A stretch of DNA of 64,000 nucleotides from Solimonas_A sp052035235 (GCA_052035235.1 JBPOHT010000030.1:124001-188000), one strand, 5' to 3'; counted from the stretch's first letter, positions 22,960-32,406 are shown. A program made the numbers and translations. The notes: generated by a model from the letters alone, not told the origin.

Positions 22960-25884
22960 CTAGTTGGTATTGGAAATCAGGTAGTGCATGAATTCACCCT
23001 GCACGGGGAAGTCACCGAACTTGGCCAGCACACGATTGGCTTCAGCAACCCCTCCCACCTTCAACGCTGCCAAGATCGCTTCCGCGAACAGGAACGTGGC
23101 ATCCGGTGAACGTGGTCCCGCTTCCGTCAGCATCTGCGACACCAAAGTGAGTTGGCGTTGCCAATCGCGCGCAGTCATGACCTTCACCAACTCAAGCCAG
23201 TTCCGCATCTCGGCATCCGTGGAAGGCATGCATCCCGTAGCGGCGAAATCGGCTGAAATCTCCTTGCCGGAATTTGTCGACAGATAAGGACCGTAAGCGC
23301 GTGTGATCAGTTTCAGGGCTGGAAGCCAGCTGCGCCGGAGCAATGCCGGGTCACAGTTGCCACGCGCCGGCCGCAGGTCGTCCAGTATCGGGAGAATCGT
23401 GCTGTGCATCTCGGCCGACAGCTCGCGGATTCCCTGTTTGGCATAGTAGCGGTCGATCAGTCCTGCCTGCACAAGGACTGCATTGAACCAGGGCGAAGCT
23501 GGTGCATGCCTTGGAATGTCCATCCGCTCATTACGTTCCAGGCGCGAGCTGTAAGGATACAGCTCGGACAGCGCCACGGCGGATCTGCGCATGAATCTGC
23601 GAGAGGGGGCATTTAGATCCAGCACCGGGAAATAGTCGGAGTTCGCGGAAAGGTTCCATGCATCGAAGTAGGGGCCCAGGGTCTTGCGGGAAGCCAGCAT
23701 GCGGAACTCCAGGTCCGCCAGCGTGAGCACATGCACTCGCTGCAATTGCTCGGCTATGCGCGACTCCTTGAGCACCCAATCCTGCAACGGCGGCATCTCG
23801 CGATCCGCGCTCGCCACGATGAGCAGGTCGCCATCGTTGGCGTAGAAAACTCGGTAGTTCGCGAATTCCGACTGCAGCGCAGTGAAGACCGTGACCAGCA
23901 AGGGCACGTCAGTCTCATAAACCTGCAGCCACTGCACGAACAAGCCCCCTGGCCGCACATAACGCTTAATCTGGCGATAGAACTCGACCGAGAACAGAGT
24001 CGAAACACCACTGACCCAGGGATTGCTGGGCTCGGAAATGATGATGTCGTACGACTCGCGATTGCGCGCGAAATAGGTTTTGGCATCATCGATGACGATA
24101 CGGCTGCGCGGGTCGTTGAAGGTGTTCTCTACCCGCTCACCGAACTGGCGAGCACCCTCGACCATCGCAGGCTCGATCTCCACCGTGTCGACCCGCTCCA
24201 GCCGCGGGTTCGACAGCAGGGTATGCGTCGTCATGCCTGAACCCATGCCGATGACCCCCACATGCCTCGCATCCGGCAGGATCGACATCGGCAACGCTGC
24301 CAACAGTGCCATGGTGTACTCGTCGGCGGACAGGCTGCCAGCGTAGATGGCCGCATCGACCTTACCATTGGTGGCGATCGACAAATCACCATTGCCCTGT
24401 CGCTGCACATCTACCGTCGATGTCTTGCCGTCCTTGTGGAAAATCACCTCCCCCGTGGCCGTAGCCTTCCCTGTACGGAAAACGCCCGAAGCCATTCGCA
24501 GCGGATCAAATTGCACAGATGCGGCGAGACCCAGCGCCGTCAGCAGCGCGGTGGCAAGTGCAGCACGTTGCACACCGCCCAGAACTTCCCGGCCGCGCAG
24601 CAGCAGCCACACACCCAGGCCCAGGTCAATCAGAGCCCCCGCCACCACCACCGCCCGTAGACCCAGCAACGGCATCACCAGATGCACCGCCATCAGGACA
24701 CCAATGATGGCCCCCAGCGTATTGGCCGCATAGACGCGTCCGATGCTGCTTTCGCCCCGGCCACTGCGCAGCAGTGCCGTCGTGATCAACGGCAAGGTCA
24801 TGCCGGCACAAATCGTGACGGGCAGCATCAACATCAGGCACAGCAAATGAGAGAACAGGATGAAGCCCGTGTAGCCCTGCTCGGTCGGCATCAGTGCCTG
24901 AACCGCTGCCGCCATGGCGTCAAAGGTCAGCAGGTACAGGGGCAGGCTCAGCAAGGCCAGCAGGGCCATGATCACTTGGATCCAGCCCAGCAGGCGCAGA
25001 GGGTCGGCGGCACCGTCGATGCGGCGGCGAATGTAGAAGCTGCCCAGCGCCAAACCCAGGATGAAAGCCGACAACATCAATTCGAAAGAATGGGTCGCGG
25101 AACCAAGCACGAGGCTTAGCATGCGAATCCAGCCCATTTCATAGAGGAAGGACGCTGCGCCGGTAAGCAGTGCCGTGGCCAGCATTGCCGTCACGGTCAT
25201 CTGCGGCCCAGACGAACTCGACACGGGGGGCACATCCGCCGCTCGCGGCGGCGCAGCAGTGGAGCGTTCCATGACATAGACCGCCAGCGCTAGGACGCAG
25301 TTGAGCAACCCCGCCGTCAGGATGGTGCCCGGCAACCCTACCTGGGAGATCAGGTAGAAACCGCTGCTCAGCACGCCGGCCGAGGCCCCCAAGCTATTGG
25401 TGAAATACAGCCAACTCAGGGTATTGCCCGGTGCCTGTGGATAAAGGCGGACTAGGCCAGCACTCATCAATGGGAAGGTGGCGCCCAACAGGATGGCCTG
25501 CGGCAAGGTGATCGTGGCAGCGGCAGTCCACTTGACCAGATCCACCATCCAGGCCGAGCCGAGCACCGGAACGACCGAGTCGAACAGCCAACCCTGCATC
25601 AAATGGAACATGCCGTCGAAGGCCAGTGCGGAAATACCGAGCACCCCCTCGGCTGCTGCATACCAGAGCAGGGGGCGCGCGACACTCTGCGACCAGCGGC
25701 TGGCCAACCAGGAGCCGATCGCCATGCCGCCCATGAAGATGACCAGCACTAAGGTCTGTGCATAGGCCGCATGCCCCAGCATCAGCTTGAGGTAATGCGA
25801 CCAGATTGACTCGTAGATCAGACCGGCGAAGCCGGAAACCGCAAACAAAAAATAGAGCCAGCCACGCGGGATGGACCTGGGCAT
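22960..25884 (-). CDS. Fused MFS transporter/spermidine-synthase-like protein (copy 1 of a tandem pair)
   Basis: A 974-residue paralogue of the next gene with the same layout: membrane helices (LYFLFAVSGFAGLIYESIWS), the synthase loop VGVIGMGSGMTTHT, DDAKTYFARN and SEPSNPWVSG. The ATG chosen here gives MPRSIPRGWLY, lines up with the paralogue's start and has a ribosome binding site (AGGAG); longer forms add 26 residues with no support. The two copies have diverged clearly in the C-terminal third, which suggests different partners or substrates. The gene is divergent from pilA across a 302-base AT-rich region. A role in modifying or exporting something linked to the pilus is only inferred from location. 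Confidence 0.88.
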   Translation of the reverse strand: MPRSIPRGWLYFLFAVSGFAGLIYESIWSHYLKLMLGHAAYAQTLVLVIFMGGMAIGSWLASRWSQSVARPLLWYAAAEGVLGISALAFDGMFHLMQGWLFDSVVPVLGSAWMVDLVKWTAAATITLPQAILLGATFPLMSAGLVRLYPQAPGNTLSWLYFTNSLGASAGVLSSGFYLISQVGLPGTILTAGLLNCVLALAVYVMERSTAAPPRAADVPPVSSSSGPQMTVTAMLATALLTGAASFLYEMGWIRMLSLVLGSATHSFELMLSAFILGLALGSFYIRRRIDGAADPLRLLGWIQVIMALLALLSLPLYLLTFDAMAAAVQALMPTEQGYTGFILFSHLLCLMLMLPVTICAGMTLPLITTALLRSGRGESSIGRVYAANTLGAIIGVLMAVHLVMPLLGLRAVVVAGALIDLGLGVWLLLRGREVLGGVQRAALATALLTALGLAASVQFDPLRMASGVFRTGKATATGEVIFHKDGKTSTVDVQRQGNGDLSIATNGKVDAAIYAGSLSADEYTMALLAALPMSILPDARHVGVIGMGSGMTTHTLLSNPRLERVDTVEIEPAMVEGARQFGERVENTFNDPRSRIVIDDAKTYFARNRESYDIIISEPSNPWVSGVSTLFSVEFYRQIKRYVRPGGLFVQWLQVYETDVPLLVTVFTALQSEFANYRVFYANDGDLLIVASADREMPPLQDWVLKESRIAEQLQRVHVLTLADLEFRMLASRKTLGPYFDAWNLSANSDYFPVLDLNAPSRRFMRRSAVALSELYPYSSRLERNERMDIPRHAPASPWFNAVLVQAGLIDRYYAKQGIRELSAEMHSTILPILDDLRPARGNCDPALLRRSWLPALKLITRAYGPYLSTNSGKEISADFAATGCMPSTDAEMRNWLELVKVMTARDWQRQLTLVSQMLTEAGPRSPDATFLFAEAILAALKVGGVAEANRVLAKFGDFPVQGEFMHYLISNTN

Positions 25885-26003
25885 GCGAGGGACTCTCCTA
25901 AGAATTCTTTTATTGTCGCCCACTTCGCAAAGGGACGACATATCTGTTGGCAGCAGAAACAAGCACGAAGGATGCCGTGGGGCCTACGCTCTGCATGCCA
26001 AGC

Positions 26004-26065
26004 TTGTCGAGCACGGAATTGGTCTAATTTTTGTCATTCTTGGACAAATTTTGTCAATTCAAGTC
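26004..26065 (+). promoter_or_regulatory. Candidate PilR-type upstream activating region of pilA
   Basis: An AT-rich stretch with TTGTC at 26004, 26031 and 26051 and the inverted pair TTGGACAA / TTGTCAA around 26041-26057. TGTC-containing direct and inverted repeats roughly 70-120 bases upstream of a sigma-54 promoter resemble known PilR sites. pilR itself is not in the window. Confidence 0.45.
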
Positions 26066-26119
26066 CGTCATTACGATCCCAAGTACTTGAAAAATATGCA
26101 TCCGCCAGTAACGGAGGGC

Positions 26120-26135
26120 TGGCATAACCTCTGCT
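26120..26135 (+). promoter_or_regulatory. Sigma-54 (-24/-12) promoter of pilA
   Basis: TGGCAT-N6-CTGCT places the GG and GC dinucleotides exactly 10 bases apart, as required for RpoN promoters. It ends about 50 bases before the pilA start codon. RpoN/PilR control of the major pilin is well established in relatives. Confidence 0.7.
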
Positions 26136-26186
26136 TTACTTCCGGCGAGCCCAAGCTCATTCCAAATGGATCCAAGGAGTCAATAC

Positions 26187-26603
26187 ATGAACAAAATGCA
26201 GAAGGGTTTCACGCTGATCGAACTGATGATCGTTGTGGCGATCATCGGCATCCTGGCCGCTATCGCGCTGCCGGCTTACCAGGACTACACCGTCCGTGGC
26301 CGCGTTTCTGAAGCCATGGTCGTCGGTTCCGCTGCCAAGGCCACCGTCGGCGAAAACATCGCCAACAACGGCGGCGTGGTCGGCGCCACCGGCAACTGCG
26401 CTGGCGTCACCAACACCACTGTCGGCACCGTCAACCTCGCCAGCATGGCGTGCGATGACACCAACGGCAAGGTGACCCTGATCACGACCGCCAAGGCCGG
26501 CGCAGTGACTGTCACCCTGACCCCGACCCCGAACGTCGACGGCAACATTGCCTGGGCGTGCAAGGGCTCGATCGCCAAGTTCGTGCCTGCCGAGTGCCGC
26601 TAA
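26187..26603 (+). CDS. pilA: Type IV major pilin PilA
   Basis: A 138-residue type IVa prepilin. A short 7-residue leader (MNKMQKG) is cut before FTLIELMIVVAIIGILAAIA, with the Glu at position 5 of the mature protein. The globular part has four cysteines, the last pair (WACKGSIAKFVPAEC) being the usual C-terminal disulfide loop. The start was chosen for the short leader and the AAGGAG ribosome binding site 8 bases before it. It is polymerised into pili by PilB/PilC and processed by PilD, all encoded just downstream. A strong terminator separates it from pilB, allowing high pilin expression. Confidence 0.97.
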   Translation: MNKMQKGFTLIELMIVVAIIGILAAIALPAYQDYTVRGRVSEAMVVGSAAKATVGENIANNGGVVGATGNCAGVTNTTVGTVNLASMACDDTNGKVTLITTAKAGAVTVTLTPTPNVDGNIAWACKGSIAKFVPAECR

Positions 26604-26623
26604 GACTGTAGGCTGATGCACCA

Positions 26624-26653
26624 GACGCCGCCCTTCGGGGCGGCGTTTTTTTT
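26624..26653 (+). terminator. Intrinsic terminator after pilA
   Basis: Stem ACGCCGCC / GGCGGCGT with a short CTTCGG-type loop, followed by an eight-T run. Confidence 0.93.
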
Positions 26654-26767
26654 GCCTCTCGCCCTTGCCACCCCTGCCACCCTGGAGGCGGTCGGCCAAA
26701 CCTGCGCCACGGGGATGCTTTGCGGGCCAGCTTCGGATAGTCTTCAAGCAGTTACCGGAGATTCTTC

Positions 26768-28501
26768 ATGGCTATCAGCCCGCAAACCCCGACCCCCGCC
26801 GCCTTTCTGGGCGGCCTGGCTCGTCGCTTGGTGGCGGATGGCCTCCTGAGCGAAGACAGGGGCCGCGAACTGCAGCAGCAGTCGATCAAATCCGGCACCC
26901 CCTTCGTCCGCTTGGTCGTCGAATCCAAACTGGCTACCCCTGCGCGTGTCGCGGAGGCTGCCAGCACTGAATTCGGCGTGCCGCTGGCGGACCTCTCGAC
27001 CCTGGAGATCGATGCCGCGGCTTACCGGGAAGTCAGCGAAAAGGTCCTGCGCAAGGCGCACGCGCTGCCGATCTTCAAGCGCGGCAAGAAGATGTACGTC
27101 TGCGTCTCAGACCCGACCAATCTCGCGGCACTGGACGAAATCAAGTTCGCCACCGGCAACCAGACCGAAGCGATCCTGGTGGAAGAGGACAAGCTGACCA
27201 AGGCGTTGGAGCAAGCCCTCAACGCTCTGAGCGCCTCGGACATGAAGGTGGACGACGAGGATCTTGCCGACATCGACATCAGCGATGGCGAGGAGGACAA
27301 AGGCCCCGAGGTCACGCGCTCCGATGCCGAGGACGCGCCGATCGTCAAGTTCGTCAATAAGATCATGATCGACGCCATCAACCAGGGCGCGTCGGACATC
27401 CACTTCGAGCCTTACGAAAAGACCTATCGCATCCGCTATCGCAAGGATGGCGAACTCAAGACCATATCGCAGCCTCCTATTAGCCAGGCGGTGCGTATCG
27501 CCGCCCGCGTCAAGGTCATGTCCCGCCTGGACTTGGCGGAACGCCGTGTGCCGCAGGACGGCCGCATCAAGCTGCACCTGTCCAAGACCAAGGCCATCGA
27601 CTTTCGCGTCAGCACTTGCCCGACGCTGTTCGGCGAAAAGATTTGCTGCCGTATCCTGGACCCTAGCAGTGCGCAGTTGGGCATCGACGCGCTAGGCTAT
27701 GAGCCAGAGCAGAAGGATGCCTACATGAAGGCCTTGGCCGAGCCACAGGGCATGATCCTGGTCACCGGCCCCACCGGCTCCGGAAAGACTGTCTCCCTGT
27801 ACACCGGCCTCAACATCCTTAATACCGACGACATCAACATCTCCACGGCCGAGGACCCGGCAGAAATCAACCTGCCCGGCATCAACCAGGTCAACGTGCA
27901 GCCCAAGGTCGGCCTGACCTTTGCAGCCGCCCTGAAGGCCTTCTTGCGTCAGGACCCGGACGTCATCATGGTCGGCGAAATCCGCGACCTGGAAACAGCC
28001 GAGATCGCGGTCAAGGCGGCCCAGACGGGACATTTGGTGCTGTCCACGCTGCATACCAACGATGCGCCGCAGACCCTCGTGCGCCTTATGAACATGGGCG
28101 TGCCGGCCTACAACCTGGCTTCCACACTACGGCTGATCATCGCCCAGCGCTTGGCGCGCCGCCTATGCAAGGTCTGCAAGCGTCCCGCCGATATTCCGCG
28201 TGGGGAACTGTTGAACCAGGGATTCAGTGAGCCGGAAATCGATGCTCCCGGCTTCGTTGTCCATGAAGCCGTAGGTTGTGACCAGTGCGACAACGGCTAC
28301 AAGGGCCGCACCGGCATCTACCAGGTCATGCCTTTCAGCGACGCCATGGGCCGTATTCTCATGGAGGGCGGGAACGCCATGGACATCGCGGACCAGGCAC
28401 AGAAGGAAGGTATACTCGATCTGCGTCGCTCGGCATTGAAGAAGGTCAAGGATGGACACATCGACCTGGCCCAGGCCAACGCCTGTACAGCCGGCGATTA
28501 A
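26768..28501 (+). CDS. pilB: Type IV pilus assembly ATPase PilB
   Basis: A 577-residue hexameric ATPase that powers pilus extension. The N-terminal MshEN-type domain (about 10-150) can bind c-di-GMP in relatives. The core has Walker A GPTGSGKT at 334-341, a Walker-B-type DPDVIMVGEIRD, an Asp box, a His box (GHLVLSTLHTNDAP) and the C-terminal tetracysteine zinc site (CKVCKRP ... CDQCDNGYKGR). A GGAG site lies 10 bases before the ATG. It is the first gene of the pilB-pilC-pilD operon. Confidence 0.98.
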   Translation: MAISPQTPTPAAFLGGLARRLVADGLLSEDRGRELQQQSIKSGTPFVRLVVESKLATPARVAEAASTEFGVPLADLSTLEIDAAAYREVSEKVLRKAHALPIFKRGKKMYVCVSDPTNLAALDEIKFATGNQTEAILVEEDKLTKALEQALNALSASDMKVDDEDLADIDISDGEEDKGPEVTRSDAEDAPIVKFVNKIMIDAINQGASDIHFEPYEKTYRIRYRKDGELKTISQPPISQAVRIAARVKVMSRLDLAERRVPQDGRIKLHLSKTKAIDFRVSTCPTLFGEKICCRILDPSSAQLGIDALGYEPEQKDAYMKALAEPQGMILVTGPTGSGKTVSLYTGLNILNTDDINISTAEDPAEINLPGINQVNVQPKVGLTFAAALKAFLRQDPDVIMVGEIRDLETAEIAVKAAQTGHLVLSTLHTNDAPQTLVRLMNMGVPAYNLASTLRLIIAQRLARRLCKVCKRPADIPRGELLNQGFSEPEIDAPGFVVHEAVGCDQCDNGYKGRTGIYQVMPFSDAMGRILMEGGNAMDIADQAQKEGILDLRRSALKKVKDGHIDLAQANACTAGD

Positions 28502-28520
28502 AAAAGGGCACGGGGGATTC

Positions 28521-29780
28521 ATGGCGCAGGCAACACAGACCGCAAGGCAGAAGAAGGCTCCGAAGATCGAGGCGATCAAGGAGTACACCTTCAAGTGGGA
28601 AGGGCTCGACCGCAAGGGCCAGCGTGTCAAGGGGCAGAGCGTCGGCCCTAGCGAGAGCATGATCAAGACCCAGCTGCGCAAGCAGGGCATCAATCCCATC
28701 TCGGTCAACAAGCAACTGGCCCTCTTCGCCGCCTCAAAGAAGAAGGCGATCACATCTACCGACATCTCCATCTTCAGCCGTCAGATGGCCACGATGATGG
28801 CGGCCGGCGTGCCCCTGGTGCAGGCGCTGGAAATCGTCGGCCGCGGCCACGAAAATGCCTCGATGCAGGAAATGGTCCTGGGAATCAAGGCCAATATCGA
28901 GGGCGGCAACTCCTTTGCTTCCAGCTTGGCAAAGTATCCGCTGTACTTCGACGACCTGTTCGTGAACCTGATCGATGCAGGCGAAAAATCCGGCGCACTG
29001 GAGACCCTGCTGGAGAAGATCGCGACCTATAAGGAAAAGACCGAAGCGATCAAGAAAAAGGTCAAGAAGGCGCTGACCTACCCCACCGCCGTCCTGGTCG
29101 TGGCGTTCATCGTGACGGGCATTCTGCTGTATTTCGTGGTGCCGACCTTCGCCGAGCTATTCCAAGGCTTTGGCGCGGACCTGCCGGCCTTCACCAAGAT
29201 GGTGATCGGCATGTCCGAATTCATCCAAGCCAAGTGGTGGCTGATCATCTTAATCGTAGGCGGTGGCGGCTATAGCCTGTTCGAAGCGAAGCGGCGCTCA
29301 CGCAACTTCCGGCGCTTCCTGGATCGTGTGATGCTCAAGGTTCCCGTAGTTGGCGATATCCTCTACAAGTCCGCCATCGCTCGCTTCAACCGCACACTGT
29401 CGACCATGTTCGCTGCGGGCGTGCCCCTGGTGGAAGCCATGGAATCAGTTGCCCGTGCCGCGGGCAACATCGTGTTCGAGGAAGCCATCCTCGTCATGCG
29501 CGACCGCGTCTCCACCGGTCAGCAGTTGCAGCTCACCATGCAGCAGTCGGGCATCTTTCCGAACATGGCGGTGCAGATGGTCGCCATCGGCGAAGAGTCC
29601 GGCGCTCTGGACGAGATGTGCTCCAAGGTGGCCGATTTCTACGAGGCGGAAGTGGACGCCATGGTCGATGCGCTCTCTAGCCTGCTGGAGCCGATGATCA
29701 TGGCCTTCCTCGGCATCGTCGTAGGCGGTCTGGTCACCGCCATGTATCTGCCGATCTTCAAGCTCGGCCAGGCCATCTGA
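28521..29780 (+). CDS. pilC: Type IV pilus inner-membrane platform protein PilC
   Basis: A 419-residue T2SF/PilC protein with two copies of the cytoplasmic T2SSF domain (FSRQMATMMAAGVPLVQALEI and FNRTLSTMFAAGVPLVEAME, each quoted only at its start). Three membrane helices are visible: LVVAFIVTGILLYFVV, WWLIILIVGGGG and MIMAFLGIVVGGLVTAMYL. It couples the PilB motor to pilin. The start at MAQATQTARQ follows a G-rich ribosome binding site 19 bases after the pilB stop. Length is normal. Confidence 0.97.
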   Translation: MAQATQTARQKKAPKIEAIKEYTFKWEGLDRKGQRVKGQSVGPSESMIKTQLRKQGINPISVNKQLALFAASKKKAITSTDISIFSRQMATMMAAGVPLVQALEIVGRGHENASMQEMVLGIKANIEGGNSFASSLAKYPLYFDDLFVNLIDAGEKSGALETLLEKIATYKEKTEAIKKKVKKALTYPTAVLVVAFIVTGILLYFVVPTFAELFQGFGADLPAFTKMVIGMSEFIQAKWWLIILIVGGGGYSLFEAKRRSRNFRRFLDRVMLKVPVVGDILYKSAIARFNRTLSTMFAAGVPLVEAMESVARAAGNIVFEEAILVMRDRVSTGQQLQLTMQQSGIFPNMAVQMVAIGEESGALDEMCSKVADFYEAEVDAMVDALSSLLEPMIMAFLGIVVGGLVTAMYLPIFKLGQAI

Positions 29781-29801
29781 CAAACCGATCAAGATTCCGT
29801 C

Positions 29802-30662
29802 ATGACATTCATTGAGGGGCTGCAAAGCAGCCCCGCTCTCCTGATGCTGGTATGCGCCCTGCTCGGCTTGATCATGGGCAGCTTCCTCAACGTGGTGATA
29901 CTGCGCCTGCCACGCATGCTTGAGATCAGTTGGAAGCAGGAAGCCCGACAGATACTCGAACTCCCCGAGGAGCCGGCGGAAAAGCTTACGCTGTCCCATC
30001 CCCCGTCCAGCTGCCCCTCTTGCGGGACGGGCATCAAGCCCTGGCACAACATCCCGGTGCTAGGCTGGCTGATGCTTCGAGGCCGCTGCGCCTCCTGCAA
30101 GGCTTCCATCTCGGTGCAGTACCCTCTGGTCGAAGCCGTTACGGGCCTCTTGTCACTGGCCTGTGCCTGGCATTTCGGCTGGGGCCTTCAGTTGGCGGGG
30201 GCACTCGCCCTGACCTGGGCCCTGGTGGCGCTGACGGTGATCGACCTGCGCACCATGCTGCTGCCAGACACCATCACCCTGCCGCTGATGTGGCTCGGTC
30301 TGCTGCTGGCACTGGTGCCGGTCTTCATCGATCTGCCGAGCGCCGTGATCGGCGCCGCCGCGGGCTACCTCAGCCTCTGGTCGGTCTACCATCTCTTCCG
30401 CCTGGTCACCGGCAAGGAAGGCATGGGCTATGGCGACTTCAAGCTGCTGGCCGCACTCGGCGCCTGGATGGGCTGGACCGCCCTGCCGGGCATCATCCTG
30501 CTCTCTTCGGTGGTCGGCGCGGTCGTGGGCATCCTCATGATCGTGGTGCGCGGCCGAGATCGCCAACTGCCGATCCCCTTCGGCCCCTACCTGGCGGCTG
30601 CCGGCTGGCTGTGGCTCATCTGGGGCGAAGCCATCAAATCGGCGTACCTGAGCACCTACTGA
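29802..30662 (+). CDS. pilD: Prepilin peptidase/N-methyltransferase PilD
   Basis: A 286-residue membrane aspartyl protease that removes the PilA leader and methylates the new N-terminus. The cytoplasmic domain has the four-cysteine zinc site (CPSCGTG ... CASCKASI). The two catalytic aspartates are in VIDLRTMLLPD and in GYGDFKLL. About eight membrane helices follow the family pattern. Its TGA overlaps the coaE ATG (TGATG). Confidence 0.98.
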   Translation: MTFIEGLQSSPALLMLVCALLGLIMGSFLNVVILRLPRMLEISWKQEARQILELPEEPAEKLTLSHPPSSCPSCGTGIKPWHNIPVLGWLMLRGRCASCKASISVQYPLVEAVTGLLSLACAWHFGWGLQLAGALALTWALVALTVIDLRTMLLPDTITLPLMWLGLLLALVPVFIDLPSAVIGAAAGYLSLWSVYHLFRLVTGKEGMGYGDFKLLAALGAWMGWTALPGIILLSSVVGAVVGILMIVVRGRDRQLPIPFGPYLAAAGWLWLIWGEAIKSAYLSTY

Positions 30663-31309
30663 TGCCTCGTCTCACCGTCGGTCTGACGGGGGGCGTTGCC
30701 AGCGGCAAGTCTCTCGTTGCGGACTTCTTCATGGAACTGGGCGTCCCGGTGCTGGACGCCGACCTGGTGGCGCGCGAGGTGGTGGCCCCGGGCGCTCCCG
30801 CGCTACTGGAAATCGCCCGCACCTTCGGCCGCCAGTACCTGGCCGCGGACGGCCAGCTCGATCGCCGCAAGATGCGTGAACGTGTCTTCACCGAGCCAGA
30901 CGCCCGCAAGACCCTGGAGGGCATCACCCATCCCCACATCCGCAAGCGCATGACGCAGTGGCGCGATGCCCAGGGCTCCGCTTACTGCATCCTCAGCGTC
31001 GCCATCCTGGTGGAAGCCGGCATGCGCGACCTGGTCGACCGTGTGCTGGTGGTGGACGTGGAGCCGGAGACCCAGCTCGCCCGCCTGCAGGACCGCGACC
31101 GCATCAGCGAGGACCTGGCCCAGCGCATGCTGCAGGCCCAGGCCTCGCGCCGCGAGCGCCTGGCCGCGGCCCATGACGTGATCACCAACACCGGTTCCGT
31201 GGCCGCCGCCAGGGCCGCCGTGGAAGAACTGCATGCCTACTACCTGTCGATCGCCCGCACGGGCGAGATCTACGCTCGGGGCTTGAGTTTGCCCCGTAGT
31301 GTGATCTAG
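30662..31309 (+). CDS. coaE: Dephospho-CoA kinase
   Basis: A 215-residue P-loop kinase for the last step of coenzyme A synthesis, phosphorylating dephospho-CoA at the 3' hydroxyl. The P-loop is GLTGGVASGKS, followed by VLDADLVAREVV (substrate Asp) and the lid helix around RDRISEDLAQRMLQAQ. Translational coupling to pilD by a TGATG overlap and the order pilD-coaE-zapD-yacG are classical in gammaproteobacteria. Confidence 0.97.
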   Translation: MPRLTVGLTGGVASGKSLVADFFMELGVPVLDADLVAREVVAPGAPALLEIARTFGRQYLAADGQLDRRKMRERVFTEPDARKTLEGITHPHIRKRMTQWRDAQGSAYCILSVAILVEAGMRDLVDRVLVVDVEPETQLARLQDRDRISEDLAQRMLQAQASRRERLAAAHDVITNTGSVAAARAAVEELHAYYLSIARTGEIYARGLSLPRSVI

Positions 31310-31345
31310 GACACAATTCCCCCTTCCCTGGCGAACCCTGAACCC

Positions 31346-32122
31346 GTGACCCCTGCAGCCGAGCTGGTCACCTTCGAACAACCGCTGACCGAAAAGGTCC
31401 GGACGTTCCTGCGCCTGGAATTCCTGTTCGCCCAGCACCAGCATCACCGGGCCGACGGCACCCCCTTCGGCGCCCGCGCCACGCTGCACGCGCTGCTGGA
31501 CATCCTGGTGGTCATCTCCCGCTCGGACCTCAAGAACGAGATCCTGAAGGAGCTGACCGACCAGCACGCCCACCTGACGCGCCTGTCCAGCAAGCCTGGG
31601 GTGGACCCTGCCCTGCTCAAGGGCGTGCTCACCGAAATCACGCAGGCCGTCCAGGGCATGCAGCAGCTGGCCACGCAGTTCGCCAACTCGCTGCTGCGCG
31701 GCAACGACTTCCTCACCACGGTGCTGAGCCGCGCCAGCATCCCGGGCGGCACCTGCGCCTTCGACCTGCCGATCTACCACCACTGGCTGTCGCGCCCCGA
31801 GTCGCAGAACCGCGGCGACCTCGACGCCTGGTTTGCCGACCTGCGTCCCTTCGAGCAGGCCATCAACCTTTACCTGAAGCTGCTGCGCAACAGCGTGCCG
31901 GCCCAGCAGGCCGTGGCCCGCGGCGGCATCTACATCCAGACCCCGCAGGCCCCTTGCGTGCTGCTGCGCGTCACCGTGCCGGTGGACGCCCGCGTGTACC
32001 CCGAGATCAGCGCCGGCAAGCACCGCTTCACGGTGCGCTTCATGTCGGCCGGCGACGTCAACGCCCGCAGCCACCAGGCCGCCGTCGACGTACCTTTCCA
32101 GATTCAGTGCTGCGCGTTGTGA
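31346..32122 (+). CDS. zapD: Cell division protein ZapD
   Basis: A 258-residue cytoplasmic FtsZ-bundling protein (YacF/DUF1342). Family features include FEQPLTEKVRTFLRLEFLF at the N-terminus, an alpha-helical first half and a C-terminal beta domain (LLRVTVPVDARVYPEISAG). The start is GTG with no nearby ATG. Its TGA overlaps the yacG GTG start. Confidence 0.95.
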   Translation: MTPAAELVTFEQPLTEKVRTFLRLEFLFAQHQHHRADGTPFGARATLHALLDILVVISRSDLKNEILKELTDQHAHLTRLSSKPGVDPALLKGVLTEITQAVQGMQQLATQFANSLLRGNDFLTTVLSRASIPGGTCAFDLPIYHHWLSRPESQNRGDLDAWFADLRPFEQAINLYLKLLRNSVPAQQAVARGGIYIQTPQAPCVLLRVTVPVDARVYPEISAGKHRFTVRFMSAGDVNARSHQAAVDVPFQIQCCAL

Positions 32123-32328
32123 CCACCCGCAAGTACGCCTGCAGGCAGTGCGGCAAGCCCGCCCAGCTGGACCCTTCCAACCCCTGGCGCCCCTTCTGCT
32201 CCGAGCGCTGCAAGACCCTGGACCTGGGCGAATGGTTCGGCGAGCGCTACAGCATCCCGGCAGAGTCGCAGGACGACTTCAACGACGCCGCCGACCTGCC
32301 GCCACCGCATACGCCGCGGCCGCAGTAG
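32119..32328 (+). CDS. yacG: DNA gyrase inhibitor/zinc-finger protein YacG
   Basis: A 69-residue zinc protein with the CxxC-15-CxxxC site (CRQCGKPA ... FCSERCKTLDLGEW) that is the whole YacG fold. Family members bind GyrB and inhibit gyrase. I chose the GTG that overlaps the zapD stop (GTGA) because coding similarity begins there; the longer open frame upstream is a shadow of zapD. The C-terminal tail is acidic and Pro-rich. Confidence 0.95.
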   Translation: MTTRKYACRQCGKPAQLDPSNPWRPFCSERCKTLDLGEWFGERYSIPAESQDDFNDAADLPPPHTPRPQ

Positions 32329-32356
32329 TCGTAGTCGTAGTCGCGTGAAACTTCTA

Positions 32357-32389
32357 CCGTTCGCCCTGAGCCTGTCGAAGGGTGAACGG
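32357..32389. repeat. Dispersed palindrome, TTCGCCCTGAGC family, copy 1
   Basis: CCGTTC at the left end and GAACGG at the right end bracket a core GCCCTGAGCCTGTCGAAGGG. A copy in reverse orientation is at 37337. This sequence family is common as an extragenic palindrome in many proteobacteria. It lies between the convergent yacG and Nudix genes. Confidence 0.7.
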
Positions 32390-32406
32390 CTCCGAGGCCC
32401 AATCTC

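Noticed and set aside
20000..25884. Calling the two MFS fusions true spermidine synthases (speE)
   Set aside because: They have the Rossmann motifs but a different overall architecture, and no polyamine pathway gene is nearby.
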